The notes under the pieces are model-generated. The model did no database searches. It saw only the letters and a list, made by a program, of their open reading frames with translations, and was not told where the DNA came from. 13,871 bases of DNA from Clostridiales bacterium (lineage in GTDB: Bacteria > Bacillota > Clostridia > Oscillospirales > Oscillospiraceae): assembly GCA_021199695.1 (NCBI GenBank), contig JAJQHP010000221.1, positions 1-13,871 of the forward strand. Direction: 5' to 3'. Made by a program: the position numbers and the translations under genes. This document shows, one piece after another, positions 1 to 7,430 of this stretch. Positions within the stretch are counted from its first letter, which is position 1. Each line of letters starts with the position of its first letter.

Positions 1-1119
1 GATCTCCCCCAGGCAGTCCCGGCCTGTCGGTACGACTTCGCCACCTCCGGCGGGGACGCCTCCAGCTTCCCCTTTTCCACCTGGGCCAGGCTGAGCCGGG
101 AGGTGCTGTCCAGCCGGGACCAGGCCCTGCTCTCCGCCGCCCACCCCCAGGGCGTCCCCGAGCTGCGCCAGGCCATTGTCCGGCACCTCTATCAGTTTCG
201 TGGTATCCAAGTCTCTCCCGAACAGGTGGTAGTAGGGGCCGGGTCGGAATTTCTCACCGCGCTGCTGGTACAGCTTCTGGGCGCAAAGGGAGGCTATGCC
301 GTAGAAGACCCGGGATACGGCAAGATCGCCCGCATCTTTCACGCCAGCGGGGCGGAGGTGCGCCCTATCCCTCTGGACAGTCAGGGCCTGATGGTCGATC
401 GGCTGGAGGCCAGCGGGGCCAGGGTAGTCCATGTGACCCCATCCCATCACTTTCCCCTGGGCATCGTCATGCCCGTCTCCCGGCGGACCGAGCTGCTCCG
501 GTGGGCAGACCAGGGAGAGGAACGGTACATCATCGAGGACGACTACGACAGTGAGTTCCGGTTCTCCGGCCGCCCCATTCCCGCCCTTCAGGGGCTGGAC
601 CGCTCCGGGCGGGTCATCTATCTGAATACCTTCGCCAAAAGCCTGGCCCCCTCTCTGCGTATCAGCTATATGGTGCTGCCGCCCCAACTGCTGGAGCGAT
701 ACCGCCGGGAGCTGCTCTTCTATTCCTCCACCGTCCCCTCCTTTGAGCAGTACACCCTGGCGCTGTTCATGGAGCGCGGACACATGGATCGACACATTGC
801 CCGGACACGGAACCGATATCAGCAGCGGCGGACCGCCATGGCCCAGGCAGTCCGGCGGGAAGGCCTGGAGGATATCTGCGTTTTCTCCGGCGGCGAGTCC
901 GGTCTTCATCAGCTGATGCAGGTCCGCACCCATCGCCCCCAGGACGAGCTGACCCGTCTGGCCGCCGAAAACAACGTTCGGCTTTACCCTCTGGACGCCT
1001 ATTATTTATGTGAACCCCCTCATTCCGGCCTTCCTACCTATGTCATGGGTTACGGAAAACTGAGCGAGACGGATTTGCAGGATTCCTTTCATCTCCTTGC
1101 ATCCGCGTGGGCATTTTAA
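1..1119 (+). CDS. MocR/PdxR-type transcriptional regulator, C-terminal aminotransferase-like part (5' truncated by window)
   Basis: The reading frame is open from base 1, so the start lies outside the window and the methionine at 103 is internal. The visible 372 residues are the fold-type I aminotransferase-like domain of a MocR regulator. These proteins carry an N-terminal GntR winged helix, which would be upstream, and bind PLP or a PLP-amino acid adduct to control PLP synthesis or amine metabolism genes. The fragment opens with the family's YDFATSGGDASSFPFSTW signature. It then shows HPQGVPELRQAI, the PLP-contact segment IIEDDYDSEFRFSG, and NTFAKSLAPSLR, whose lysine (codon 637-639) is the expected PLP Schiff-base residue. 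Full-length members are about 450-490 aa, so roughly 100 residues are missing. The target is unknown: no pdx or aminotransferase gene lies downstream. A plain aminotransferase is less likely given the MocR-type opening motif, but the HTH cannot be seen. Confidence 0.9.
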   Translation, partial: DLPQAVPACRYDFATSGGDASSFPFSTWARLSREVLSSRDQALLSAAHPQGVPELRQAIVRHLYQFRGIQVSPEQVVVGAGSEFLTALLVQLLGAKGGYAVEDPGYGKIARIFHASGAEVRPIPLDSQGLMVDRLEASGARVVHVTPSHHFPLGIVMPVSRRTELLRWADQGEERYIIEDDYDSEFRFSGRPIPALQGLDRSGRVIYLNTFAKSLAPSLRISYMVLPPQLLERYRRELLFYSSTVPSFEQYTLALFMERGHMDRHIARTRNRYQQRRTAMAQAVRREGLEDICVFSGGESGLHQLMQVRTHRPQDELTRLAAENNVRLYPLDAYYLCEPPHSGLPTYVMGYGKLSETDLQDSFHLLASAWAF

Positions 1120-1301
1120 CGGTTTCCTTTTGACGCCAATTTCCTTTTCGTTGTTCCATCCATTTTCATTCACGAATATTCATTTATAACTCTTTGTTAC
1201 CTCTTTTGTATTCTTTTCGCCCATCTTCGCCGGACTTCTACGCATTTTTCGCCGCAAAAGTTCCCCAGTTTACCATAACTAATGTTTTTTCAAACTTTTT
1301 G

Positions 1302-1330
1302 TTGACAAATTCTCATTTTGGGTGTATACT
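1302..1330 (+). promoter_or_regulatory. SigA-type promoter of the 3D-domain protein gene
   Basis: TTGACA (1302-1307) and TATACT (1325-1330) are separated by exactly 17 bp, with an AT-rich stretch upstream. Transcription should begin near 1337, giving a leader of about 80 nt before the AAGGAGG site. The rest of the gap from 1120 to 1301 is T-rich, contains a repeated TTTCCTTTT (near 1123 and 1141), and shows no gene or clear terminator. Confidence 0.85.
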
Positions 1331-1416
1331 TTCCGTAGTCAAGGACGGTAACAAAAATTACAACAGCCTTCGACCTTTCCCCTCCCCTTTCCCTGTTTCT
1401 CCCCAAGGAGGCACCC

Positions 1417-2511
1417 ATGAGAACGCGCAATTTTGCATTATGTATACTACGGTCAAAGGCCGCCGCTCACGTCGGGGTATTTGCCCTCACCGTGCTGGTC
1501 GTCCTGCTGCTGTGTAATATCCCCGCCACCGCCGCCACTACATACGAGATCAACGATGGGGACGAGCAGTATGTCATCTCCTCTGATGCGGCAGAGCTTT
1601 CCGACGTGCTGGACGAGGCCGGTATCGTCTACTCCGACCTGGACGTGGTGGAGGCGTCCTCCTCCGATGAGGTGGTCAGCTTGTCCATCACCCGGAGACA
1701 ATATGTGACCGTTGTCTGCGACGGCGTCACCACCTCCACCCTCGCTGAGATCCACGACACCGTAGCCGATGTGCTGGAGCATTTGAACATCCAGTTAGGA
1801 GAATATGACCAGGTTTCCGTGGACCCGGACACCGTTCTGGACAGCGACATTGACTTTATCGAGGTCACCCGGGCCAGCGTCAGCTACGTCACCGAGAGCA
1901 CTCCCATCGCCTATTCCTCTGTCCGCCGTGCCGACACCGAGATGGAGCGGGGCACCGAGGCAGTCACCACCGAGGGCGTAGAGGGCAGCACCAACGTCAC
2001 CTATCGGGTGATCGAGCTGGACGGTCAGGAGCCTGTTTACGAGCAGGTGGCCACCACTGTCACCGACCCGGTAGACGAGGTGATCTCCTACGGCACCAAG
2101 GTCAATTTTGAAAAGCCCACCGGCTACAGCACCTCCAGCGAATACATCACCAACATCGACGATGAGGCGGGCACCTTCACCACCTCCAAAGGCGACACCT
2201 ACACCTTCTCCGGCACTCTGACGCTGAACGCTACCGCCTACACCGCCCGGTCCGGCGCCATCTGCTCCACCGGTCGTCTGGCCCGGGTAGGCGTGGTTGC
2301 GGTCGATCCTGATTACATCCCCTACGGCACTCAGATGTTCATCATGTCTGCCGACGGCAGCTTTGTCTACGGCATCGCCATTGCCGGCGATTGCGGCAGC
2401 GCCATCGACAACAACGATGTAGACCTGTACATGACCTCCCGTTCCACCTGCATCAACTTCGGACGCCGGAACGTGGTCGCCTACGTCATCACCGGAACGG
2501 TAGAGGATTGA
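1417..2511 (+). CDS. Secreted YabE-like cell-wall protein (DUF348 / G5 / 3D domains)
   Basis: A 364-aa exported protein with an N-terminal signal peptide or anchor: basic RTRNFALCILRSK, then a hydrophobic stretch at about 18-35 and ATAA near 37-40. Residues about 45-150 look like one or two DUF348 modules, and about 170-228 form a G5 domain with a typical VYEQVATTVTDP ending. Residues about 266-360 are a 3D (three-aspartate) domain. Candidate 3D aspartates are D297 (AVDP), D325 (AGDCG) and D334/D336 (DVDLYM), ending in FGRRNVVAYVI. Proteins of this type (YabE, Rpf-like or MltA-fold-related) act on or near peptidoglycan, often in sporulation, germination or resuscitation; the activity here is inferred. 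The start is fixed by AAGGAGG at 1405-1411, 5 nt before ATG. It has its own promoter and terminator. The usual DTGG around the second aspartate is DCGS, and C283, C326 and C345 are present. Confidence 0.88.
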   Translation: MRTRNFALCILRSKAAAHVGVFALTVLVVLLLCNIPATAATTYEINDGDEQYVISSDAAELSDVLDEAGIVYSDLDVVEASSSDEVVSLSITRRQYVTVVCDGVTTSTLAEIHDTVADVLEHLNIQLGEYDQVSVDPDTVLDSDIDFIEVTRASVSYVTESTPIAYSSVRRADTEMERGTEAVTTEGVEGSTNVTYRVIELDGQEPVYEQVATTVTDPVDEVISYGTKVNFEKPTGYSTSSEYITNIDDEAGTFTTSKGDTYTFSGTLTLNATAYTARSGAICSTGRLARVGVVAVDPDYIPYGTQMFIMSADGSFVYGIAIAGDCGSAIDNNDVDLYMTSRSTCINFGRRNVVAYVITGTVED

Positions 2512-2534
2512 TCTCTCCCCTCCCCTTTCAGATG

Positions 2535-2572
2535 AAATCCCGGACAGGCCCGTGGGTCTGCCCGGGATTTTT
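2535..2572 (+). terminator. Intrinsic terminator after the 3D-domain gene
   Basis: A nine-base stem AAATCCCGG (2535-2543) pairs with CCGGGATTT (2562-2570). After one mismatch the stem continues inward (CAGGCC with GGTCTG). It ends in a short T run (2568-2572), 24 nt past the stop codon. Confidence 0.8.
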
Positions 2573-2654
2573 GATCTCCCGCCACTTTTCTTTTGCCCCG
2601 TTGTCTGGTATGATGTAGGGGTGACCAAGACTCGATCGAAAGGCTGGTATTCTG

Positions 2655-3533
2655 ATGGAACTCTGTGACGAGCGTCAGCTCCGGGCGCTGCTGGCCCGGT
2701 ACGGCTTTCACTTCTCCAAGTCCATGGGGCAGAACTTTCTCATTGCCCCGGAAATTCCCCGGGAAATCGCCGCCGCCTCCGGGGCGGACCGCTCCTGCGG
2801 TGTGCTGGAGATCGGGCCGGGCATCGGCTCCCTCACCGTTCACCTGGCCCGGCGGGCAGGCAAGGTGGTCTCTGTGGAGCTGGACAAGTCCCTGCTGCCC
2901 ATTTTGAGGGAGACGCTGGCTCCCTATCCCAACGCGGAGGTCATCCCCGGAGACATTATGAAGCTGGAGCTGGAGGCCCTGGTTCGGGAGCGATTCGACG
3001 GATTGACGCCCCTGGTCTGCGCCAACCTCCCCTACAACATCACCACCCCGGTGCTGACCCGTCTGCTGGAGAGCGGTCTGTTCCGCTCTGTCACCGTCCT
3101 GGTGCAGCGAGAGGTGGCCGGGCGCATCTGCGCCCGGCCGGGGACGGGGGACTACGGGGCGTTTACCCTGCTCTGCCAGTATTACGCCGACTGCTCCACC
3201 GTCCTGGAGGTGCCGCCGGAATGCTTCCTTCCCGCCCCCAAAGTGACCTCCGCCGTGGTTCACATGGAGGTGCTGCCGGAGCCACCCGTCCGGGTGACGG
3301 ACCGGGAGCTGCTGTTCCGCACCGTCCGGGCCTCCTTTGCCCAGCGGCGGAAGAAACTGCTCAACGGGCTGACCTCCGCCTTCCAGGGGGAGTTGTCCCG
3401 TGAAGAGCTGGCGGGGGCCCTGGCCGATTGCGGTTTCTCCGACTCGGTGCGGGGCGAGACCCTGAGCCTGGAGGAGTTCGCCCGGCTGTCCAACCGGCTG
3501 GGCGAGCTGCTGGACGGAAACCCGAATGTATAA
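2655..3533 (+). CDS. rsmA: 16S rRNA (adenine1518-N6/adenine1519-N6)-dimethyltransferase RsmA (KsgA)
   Basis: This enzyme uses four SAM molecules to dimethylate the two adjacent adenines in the 3'-terminal hairpin of 16S rRNA during 30S maturation; its loss gives kasugamycin resistance. The 292-aa length is normal. Visible motifs in order are SMGQNFL (23-29), the SAM-binding loop VLEIGPGIGSLT (50-61), the acidic ribose-contact segment SVELDKSL (73-80), GD (99-100), and the catalytic motif NLPYN (124-128) that also separates RsmA from most other Rossmann methyltransferases. The C-terminal helical domain follows, with SFAQRRKKLLNGL. ATG 2655 is preceded only by a modest GAAAGG about 11 nt upstream. 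A weak -10-like TATGAT at 2609-2614 has no convincing -35. RnmV (5S maturase), often next to this gene in Bacilli, is absent here. Confidence 0.96.
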   Translation: MELCDERQLRALLARYGFHFSKSMGQNFLIAPEIPREIAAASGADRSCGVLEIGPGIGSLTVHLARRAGKVVSVELDKSLLPILRETLAPYPNAEVIPGDIMKLELEALVRERFDGLTPLVCANLPYNITTPVLTRLLESGLFRSVTVLVQREVAGRICARPGTGDYGAFTLLCQYYADCSTVLEVPPECFLPAPKVTSAVVHMEVLPEPPVRVTDRELLFRTVRASFAQRRKKLLNGLTSAFQGELSREELAGALADCGFSDSVRGETLSLEEFARLSNRLGELLDGNPNV

Positions 3534-3552
3534 CCACTGCTAACAACATACA

Positions 3553-3584
3553 AAAAGCGCAGGGATCTCAGCCCCTGCGCTTTT
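3553..3584. terminator. Bidirectional terminator between convergent rsmA and DUF4349 genes
   Basis: A perfect 12-bp stem, AAAAGCGCAGGG (3553-3564) with CCCTGCGCTTTT (3573-3584), encloses an 8-nt loop. It gives a T run on the top strand and an even longer one on the bottom strand. It lies between the rsmA stop (3533) and the opposing stop (3588-3590), so it can end both transcripts. Confidence 0.9.
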
Positions 3585-3587
3585 CCG

Positions 3588-4589
3588 TTACTCTTTTGTC
3601 CCGTTTTCCGTCTGCTCCGGTTTGGTGAGAGGCGGCTGGCTGACTGTCGCCTTTTCCGCCGTCCCTCTCCGCTTTTTCCGCCAGCGCACAACCGCGGTCA
3701 CAACGATGGCTGTCAGCACAACAGTGATTGCCACGCCGATCAGGTTTCGGGCCAGCCACACCGCCAGCTCCTCCAGCCCGTCCACAAAGCCCTCCGCGCC
3801 CCAGCGCAGGTTTTGCAGCAGTCTGGCCCCCAGGCTCTGCTCCTCGTCCTCCGTCAGCTCGATCACCTCGTCGATGGTCAGGTAGACGGTGGAGTAATTG
3901 ATCAGGCTGTCGTACCGGTTCAGCTCAGAGGTATAGATCTCGATCTCATACTCCGTGTCGCTGATCTCGCTCTCCAGGGCAATGATGTCCGCCATCTCCT
4001 CCGCCTGGGCAAGAAGGGCCTGAAGCCGCTCCATCTTGGTATTCAGGGTGTTCAGACGGGTCTCCAGGTCGAAATACTCCGTCCCCACATCGTCCACGTC
4101 CTCCTCCCGGCTGAGCAGGTGGCAGTTGTCCGTCTCCGACCAGGCATCCAGGAAAGCCCGGTACTGCTCCTGTGGCACCCGGACGGTGTAGGAGGCGTAT
4201 CGGCCGCTGCTGTAGTTGCTCAGGTAGGAGGACTCGCAGTAGCCGCCCAGCTCGTCCACCAGAGCCTCCAGCCCGCTCACAGCCGTGTCGAAGTCCAGCA
4301 CCTCTACGTTCACCCAGGCGGTGTAGATCAGCTTGACCTGGCTGGAATCATAGCTCTCTGCCAGACTCTCGGTGCTCTCGGCTGCGTCCGCCTCCCCTGT
4401 CTCGGCAGAATCATATACGCCATCGTATCCGTAGTCCGTGTCCGCCGCCGTCACTTCCGTAGTTGCCGCGAAAGCCTTCAAGCTCTCCGTAGACGAGCTG
4501 TCCGCCGATATGTTGCCGCAGGAGGCCAGTTCCAGGGTCAGCAGCAGGGCCGTTGCCATTGCAAGCCATTTCATCCGTTTCATATTCAT
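3588..4589 (-). CDS. DUF4349 domain-containing lipoprotein
   Basis: A 333-aa lipoprotein with a basic N-terminus (MNMKRMKW), a hydrophobic h-region and the lipobox LASC, so Cys24 should be lipidated. Residues 25-82 are an acidic, Ser/Thr-rich linker. About 83-300 matches DUF4349: KLIYTAWVNVEV, then GGYCESS, YTVRVP and EDVDDVGTEYFDLETRL. A coiled-coil region with ALESEISDTEYEIE follows, then a beta segment ending YSTVYLTI. A transmembrane helix at about 280-302 is followed by a basic cytoplasmic tail (RWRKKRRG). The family is widespread and of unknown function, with suggested envelope or stress roles. The start is ambiguous: GGAG at 4596-4599 sits 6 nt before ATG 4589, while GAGGAG at 4591-4596 sits 7 nt before a second ATG at 4583. 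It is divergent from the amidase-like gene, 156 bp apart. Confidence 0.9.
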   Translation of the reverse strand: MNMKRMKWLAMATALLLTLELASCGNISADSSSTESLKAFAATTEVTAADTDYGYDGVYDSAETGEADAAESTESLAESYDSSQVKLIYTAWVNVEVLDFDTAVSGLEALVDELGGYCESSYLSNYSSGRYASYTVRVPQEQYRAFLDAWSETDNCHLLSREEDVDDVGTEYFDLETRLNTLNTKMERLQALLAQAEEMADIIALESEISDTEYEIEIYTSELNRYDSLINYSTVYLTIDEVIELTEDEEQSLGARLLQNLRWGAEGFVDGLEELAVWLARNLIGVAITVVLTAIVVTAVVRWRKKRRGTAEKATVSQPPLTKPEQTENGTKE

Positions 4590-4687
4590 GCTCCTCTCCG
4601 TTTATGTTCTGTCTTGTCACCCTTCTATTGATAGTACGCATCAGGCCCGGAAATTGCTGCACTGAGGCAGGATTTTCGGAAAATTTT

Positions 4688-4718
4688 TGTATCCGAAGCA
4701 CGCCCTCTCACATAGAAT
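4688..4718 (+). promoter_or_regulatory. Weak candidate promoter of the amidase-like gene
   Basis: TTGTAT (4688-4693) and TAGAAT (4713-4718) are spaced by 19 bp, which is longer than ideal. A 13-bp palindrome, ATTTTC-G-GAAAAT (4672-4684), lies just upstream in the divergent gap and could be an operator. No convincing promoter for the leftward DUF4349 gene was found. Confidence 0.3.
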
Positions 4719-4745
4719 GGCATATCAACCCAAGGAGGCGCCGCT

Positions 4746-5483
4746 ATGTCGCTGCTCTATCTCTCCCCTTCCACCCAGGAGTTCAACCCCTATGTCACCG
4801 GCGGCAACGAGGAACAGTATATGAACCTCATCGCTGACCAAATGGAGCCGTATCTCCGGGCCAGCGGCGTCACCGTCACCCGGAACCGGACGGACATGAC
4901 CGCCGCCCAGTGTATTCAGGTGTCCAATGAAGGCAACTATGATCTGCACCTGGCTCTCCACTCCAACGCTGCCCCGGAGTTCCTGTCCGGCTCGTTACAG
5001 GGTTCTGTGGTCTACTATTATCCCAGCTCCGTGAAGGGAAAGCATTTTGCCGAGCTGGCCGCCGCCGGACTGCGGGAGATCTATCCCGACCCGGAGCTGG
5101 TGAGCGCGGAGCCCACCACCACCATTGGCGAGGTGGCAAAGGTACGGGCTCCCGCCGTTCTCATAGAGCTGGCCTACCATGACAACACCCGGGACGCCAT
5201 ATGGATTCAGACCCACACCGGGGAGATCGCTCAGAATGTTAGCGGCAGCGTCGCGGCATTTTTTGGCCTACCTTTCCTCTCGCCCCAACCCGCACGAAAG
5301 GGGACGGTAGACCTGAATTGGGGAAGCCTGAACATCCGGGAGCAGCCCAGCACTGCCTCCGCCGTTCTGGCAAACGCCTACGACGGGGCAGAGCTGACTG
5401 TCTGGAATGAGTATCAGGGGTGGTATGTGGTCGAGTTTGCCGGAATGATGGGGTTTGCATGGCAATCCTTTATCGTTGTCTAG
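4746..5483 (+). CDS. Divergent Amidase_3-like N-acetylmuramoyl-L-alanine amidase with C-terminal SH3b domain
   Basis: A 245-aa protein. Residues 1-175 follow the Amidase_3 fold: LLYLSPSTQEFNPY, a glutamate pair (E22/E23) in GGNEEQYMN, GVTVTRN, LALHSNA with H72, and LIELAYHDN with E141. In classical members (CwlB, AmiC) a His in DPGHGG, a Glu and the His of HxNA hold zinc, and a late Glu is catalytic. Here the DPGHGG position reads SPSTQEF and the first His is missing, while the other three residues can be placed. Residues about 184-245 are an SH3b-type wall-binding domain (LNIREQPS, WYVVEFAGMMGFAW). There is no signal peptide, so the protein is either cytoplasmic (for example used at mother-cell lysis) or released in another way. 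AAGGAGG at 4732-4738, 7 nt before ATG, makes the start firm. The family is clear; activity is uncertain. Confidence 0.83.
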   Translation: MSLLYLSPSTQEFNPYVTGGNEEQYMNLIADQMEPYLRASGVTVTRNRTDMTAAQCIQVSNEGNYDLHLALHSNAAPEFLSGSLQGSVVYYYPSSVKGKHFAELAAAGLREIYPDPELVSAEPTTTIGEVAKVRAPAVLIELAYHDNTRDAIWIQTHTGEIAQNVSGSVAAFFGLPFLSPQPARKGTVDLNWGSLNIREQPSTASAVLANAYDGAELTVWNEYQGWYVVEFAGMMGFAWQSFIVV

Positions 5484-5913
5484 TCTTGGTGTCCAGCCCT
5501 TATCGCTGTAAAGCAATTTTGCCTGTCGCCCCTCAATGCATGGCAAGCGAATCCGCTTTACGGTCATAAATATATGCAAAGTCAAATTACTTTACATTAT
5601 CAAAATGTTACGTATTCTACCTTATTCTCGTTTCTGATCGTCATTTTCCATGATATACCGTACAGACAATATCAGCCCCTCTCCCCTCTCTGCTGAGAGA
5701 TTCCCTGGGGAATCGTCGGGGGTGAACTTTACAGCGCAGTCCATCGCCTGTTTTGCAGTCTTTCTCTTGAGGTGTCCGTATCAGGTCTTGATGTCTTGAG
5801 CTCTTGTTCATCGGTTCGACCGCCCTTCGGTCCTGTCACCGTTTTGTAACTATTTCTCCCCGCTGTCCCATACCGTCCTCCCTTCCCTGTTCTGTAGAAT
5901 TTTGCGTCAGTAA
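5484..5913. other. Gene-free stretch with possible structured RNA
   Basis: No credible coding region was found on either strand, and no known riboswitch, tRNA or 6S core was recognised. Visible structure: CGCTGTAAAG (5504-5513) is perfectly complementary to CTTTACAGCG (5727-5736). The same left arm could instead pair as GTAAAGC (5508-5514) with GCTTTAC (5555-5561). Small hairpins include CTCTCTGCTGAGAG and ATTCCCTGGGGAAT (about 5690-5714) and GACCGCCCTTCGGTC (about 5818-5832). A promoter-like TTTACA-16-TATTCT lies at 5591-5618. TCTTGA occurs three times between about 5763 and 5801. No clear terminator for the upstream amidase-like gene is visible. Confidence 0.35.
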
Positions 5914-5942
5914 TTGTACAGTCTGGGAAAATATGTTATAAT
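5914..5942 (+). promoter_or_regulatory. SigA-type extended -10 promoter of the NTPase-CYTH gene
   Basis: TTGTAC (5914-5919), a 17-bp spacer and a perfect TATAAT (5937-5942) with an upstream TGn extension (5934-5936). The predicted start near 5949 gives a leader of about 50 nt. Confidence 0.85.
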
Positions 5943-5998
5943 CCTTTTGTAAAACGGTTCGGGACGGTGCAGCGGCCGACTCGAAGGAGGAAAGTCAA

Positions 5999-7096
5999 AT
6001 GGGTACTATCTCAAAGATCGTCGTGACCGGAGGTCCATGTGCAGGCAAGACCACAGCTATGAGTTGGATACAGAACAACTTCACTCAGAGAGGGTATACC
6101 GTGCTCTTTGTGCCGGAGACGGCCACAGAGTTCATCACCGGCGGCGTAGCTCCCTGGACCTGTGGGACCAATGTAGACTATCAGAAATGCCAGGTGAAAC
6201 TCCAGATGGTGAAGGAGCAGCTGTTCGAGCAGGCGGCAAGAACCATGCCTGGGGACAAGATCCTCATTGTCTGCGACCGGGGTGCTCTGGACAACAAGGC
6301 GTACATGACCCAGGCAGAGTTTAACGAGGTGCTGGAATTCGTCCACTCAGACGAGATCACCCTCCGGGACAATTACGACGCCGTGTTCCATCTGGTCACA
6401 GCGGCAAAGGGCGCCCAGGAGTTCTACACTACCGCTAACAACGCCGCACGCATTGAGACAGTGGATCAGGCCATCGCCCTGGACGACAAGATTATCGCCT
6501 CCTGGACAGGCCATCCCCATCTGCGGGTCATTGACAACGCCACCGACTTCGAGGTGAAGATGGAGCGGCTCATCACCGAGATCGCCGCCGCTCTGGGGGA
6601 GCCGGCTCTCAACGAGACAGCCCGGAAATTCCTCATCGAGTATCCGGACATCCAATGGCTGGAGTCCACGCCAAACTGCCAGCGGGTAGAGGTCATCCAG
6701 ACCTATCTGAAGTCCTCTAACGGCGACCAGGTGCGGGTACGGCAGCGAGGAGCTGCCGGCCACTACATCTATTTCCAGACGACAAGGACCCGTGTAAATG
6801 ACCTTCAGTGGATTGAGACGGAACGCCGCCTGTCTCAGGAGGAATACCTCACCCTGCTGATGGACGCCGACACCACCCTCCGTCAGATCCGCAAGACCCG
6901 CTACTGTCTGACCTATGGCAACCAGTATTTCGAGATCGACGTCTATCCCTTCTGGCATGATCAGGCCATCGCTAATATCGAAACCAGCAAGAAGGAGGAT
7001 GACATCCGCTTCCCGGAGCAGCTGCGCGTCATTCGCGAGGTCACGGGAGACGAACGCTACATGAACCCAGCCCTGGCCCGGCGGACAACCGACTGA
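5999..7096 (+). CDS. Two-domain P-loop NTPase (AAA_28 / NadR-kinase-like) fused to a CYTH triphosphate-tunnel domain
   Basis: A 365-aa cytoplasmic protein; the function is not established. Residues about 5-200 are a P-loop NTPase with Walker A GGPCAGKTT (11-19), PETATEFI (39-46), and Walker B/kinase-like ILIVCDRGALDNKAYM (88-103), where D93 is the likely Mg ligand. This pattern resembles AAA_28 and the nucleoside-kinase part of NadR more than true AAA+ machines. Residues about 228-352 are a CYTH domain, whose relatives hydrolyse inorganic or organic triphosphates inside a charged tunnel. It shows VEVIQTYL, the basic RVRQR (246-250), IETERRLSQEEY, IRKTRY (297-302) and FEIDVY (311-316), closing with REVTGDERY. 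AAGGAGG at 5984-5990 fixes the start, 8 nt before ATG. It is a single-gene unit with its own promoter and terminator. A nucleotide kinase paired with a triphosphatase is possible but inferred. Confidence 0.85.
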   Translation: MGTISKIVVTGGPCAGKTTAMSWIQNNFTQRGYTVLFVPETATEFITGGVAPWTCGTNVDYQKCQVKLQMVKEQLFEQAARTMPGDKILIVCDRGALDNKAYMTQAEFNEVLEFVHSDEITLRDNYDAVFHLVTAAKGAQEFYTTANNAARIETVDQAIALDDKIIASWTGHPHLRVIDNATDFEVKMERLITEIAAALGEPALNETARKFLIEYPDIQWLESTPNCQRVEVIQTYLKSSNGDQVRVRQRGAAGHYIYFQTTRTRVNDLQWIETERRLSQEEYLTLLMDADTTLRQIRKTRYCLTYGNQYFEIDVYPFWHDQAIANIETSKKEDDIRFPEQLRVIREVTGDERYMNPALARRTTD

Positions 7097-7108
7097 CAGA
7101 TGAAACAA

Positions 7109-7144
7109 AAACCGTATTTCCCGTCAGATGGGGAAATACGGTTT
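7109..7144. terminator. Bidirectional terminator between the NTPase-CYTH gene and csoR
   Basis: A perfect 14-bp stem, AAACCGTATTTCCC (7109-7122) with GGGAAATACGGTTT (7131-7144), encloses an 8-nt loop. T-rich sequence follows on both strands. It lies 13 nt past the rightward stop and 20 nt past the leftward csoR stop. Confidence 0.92.
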
Positions 7145-7163
7145 GTTGTTTGCGCGGCTCCGC

Positions 7164-7430
7164 TTACCGCTTTGCCAGCTTTTCCAGAATGGTGGAAATC
7201 TCCTCCAGCTCTTTGTCTGCGTCCCCGGACCGGACCGCCGCATGGACGCAGTGGTGGACGTGGGCCTTGAGCACCTCGGCGTTGGCCCGGGACAGAATGG
7301 ACTGGGTGGCCATGAGCTGGTTGGAGATGTCGATGCAGTACCGGTCCTCATCGATCATCCGCAAGATCCCGTCCAGCTGGCCCCGGGCGGTTTTCAGCAG
7401 CCGGGCGATCTGCTCTCGATCGGCGGTCAT
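7164..7430 (-). CDS. csoR: Copper-sensing transcriptional repressor CsoR (DUF156 family)
   Basis: An 88-aa all-helical repressor that releases its operator on binding Cu(I), here expected to control the copA operon it belongs to. The Cu(I) ligands are visible as Cys32 (YCIDI), His57 and Cys61 (AHVHHC). The C-x24-H-x3-C spacing is the same as in characterised CsoR proteins and argues against the nickel (RcnR) or formaldehyde (FrmR) branches. DNA-contact residues are suggested by the N-terminal LLKTARGQLDGILRMI. The start is the ATG at 7430, whose A is also the last base of the copA stop (TGATG). No good ribosome binding site precedes it, so translation is probably coupled to copA. Extending the frame further upstream would give only an arginine-rich shadow of copA. 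csoR is more often placed first in such operons; here it is last. Confidence 0.94.
   Translation of the reverse strand: MTADREQIARLLKTARGQLDGILRMIDEDRYCIDISNQLMATQSILSRANAEVLKAHVHHCVHAAVRSGDADKELEEISTILEKLAKR

Noticed and set aside
1194-1517. Rightward open frame upstream of and overlapping the 3D-domain gene
   Set aside because: No ribosome binding site and no domain. It spans the strong promoter and overlaps the start of the supported gene in another frame.
5680-5745. Possible TPP riboswitch, prompted by CTGAGAGA near 5692
   Set aside because: The other conserved parts of the TPP aptamer are not present, and the genes on either side are unrelated to thiamine.
5808-5835. Possible tRNA T-arm, prompted by GGTTCGA
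   Set aside because: The flanking bases do not form a 5-bp T-stem and no acceptor, D or anticodon arm can be drawn.
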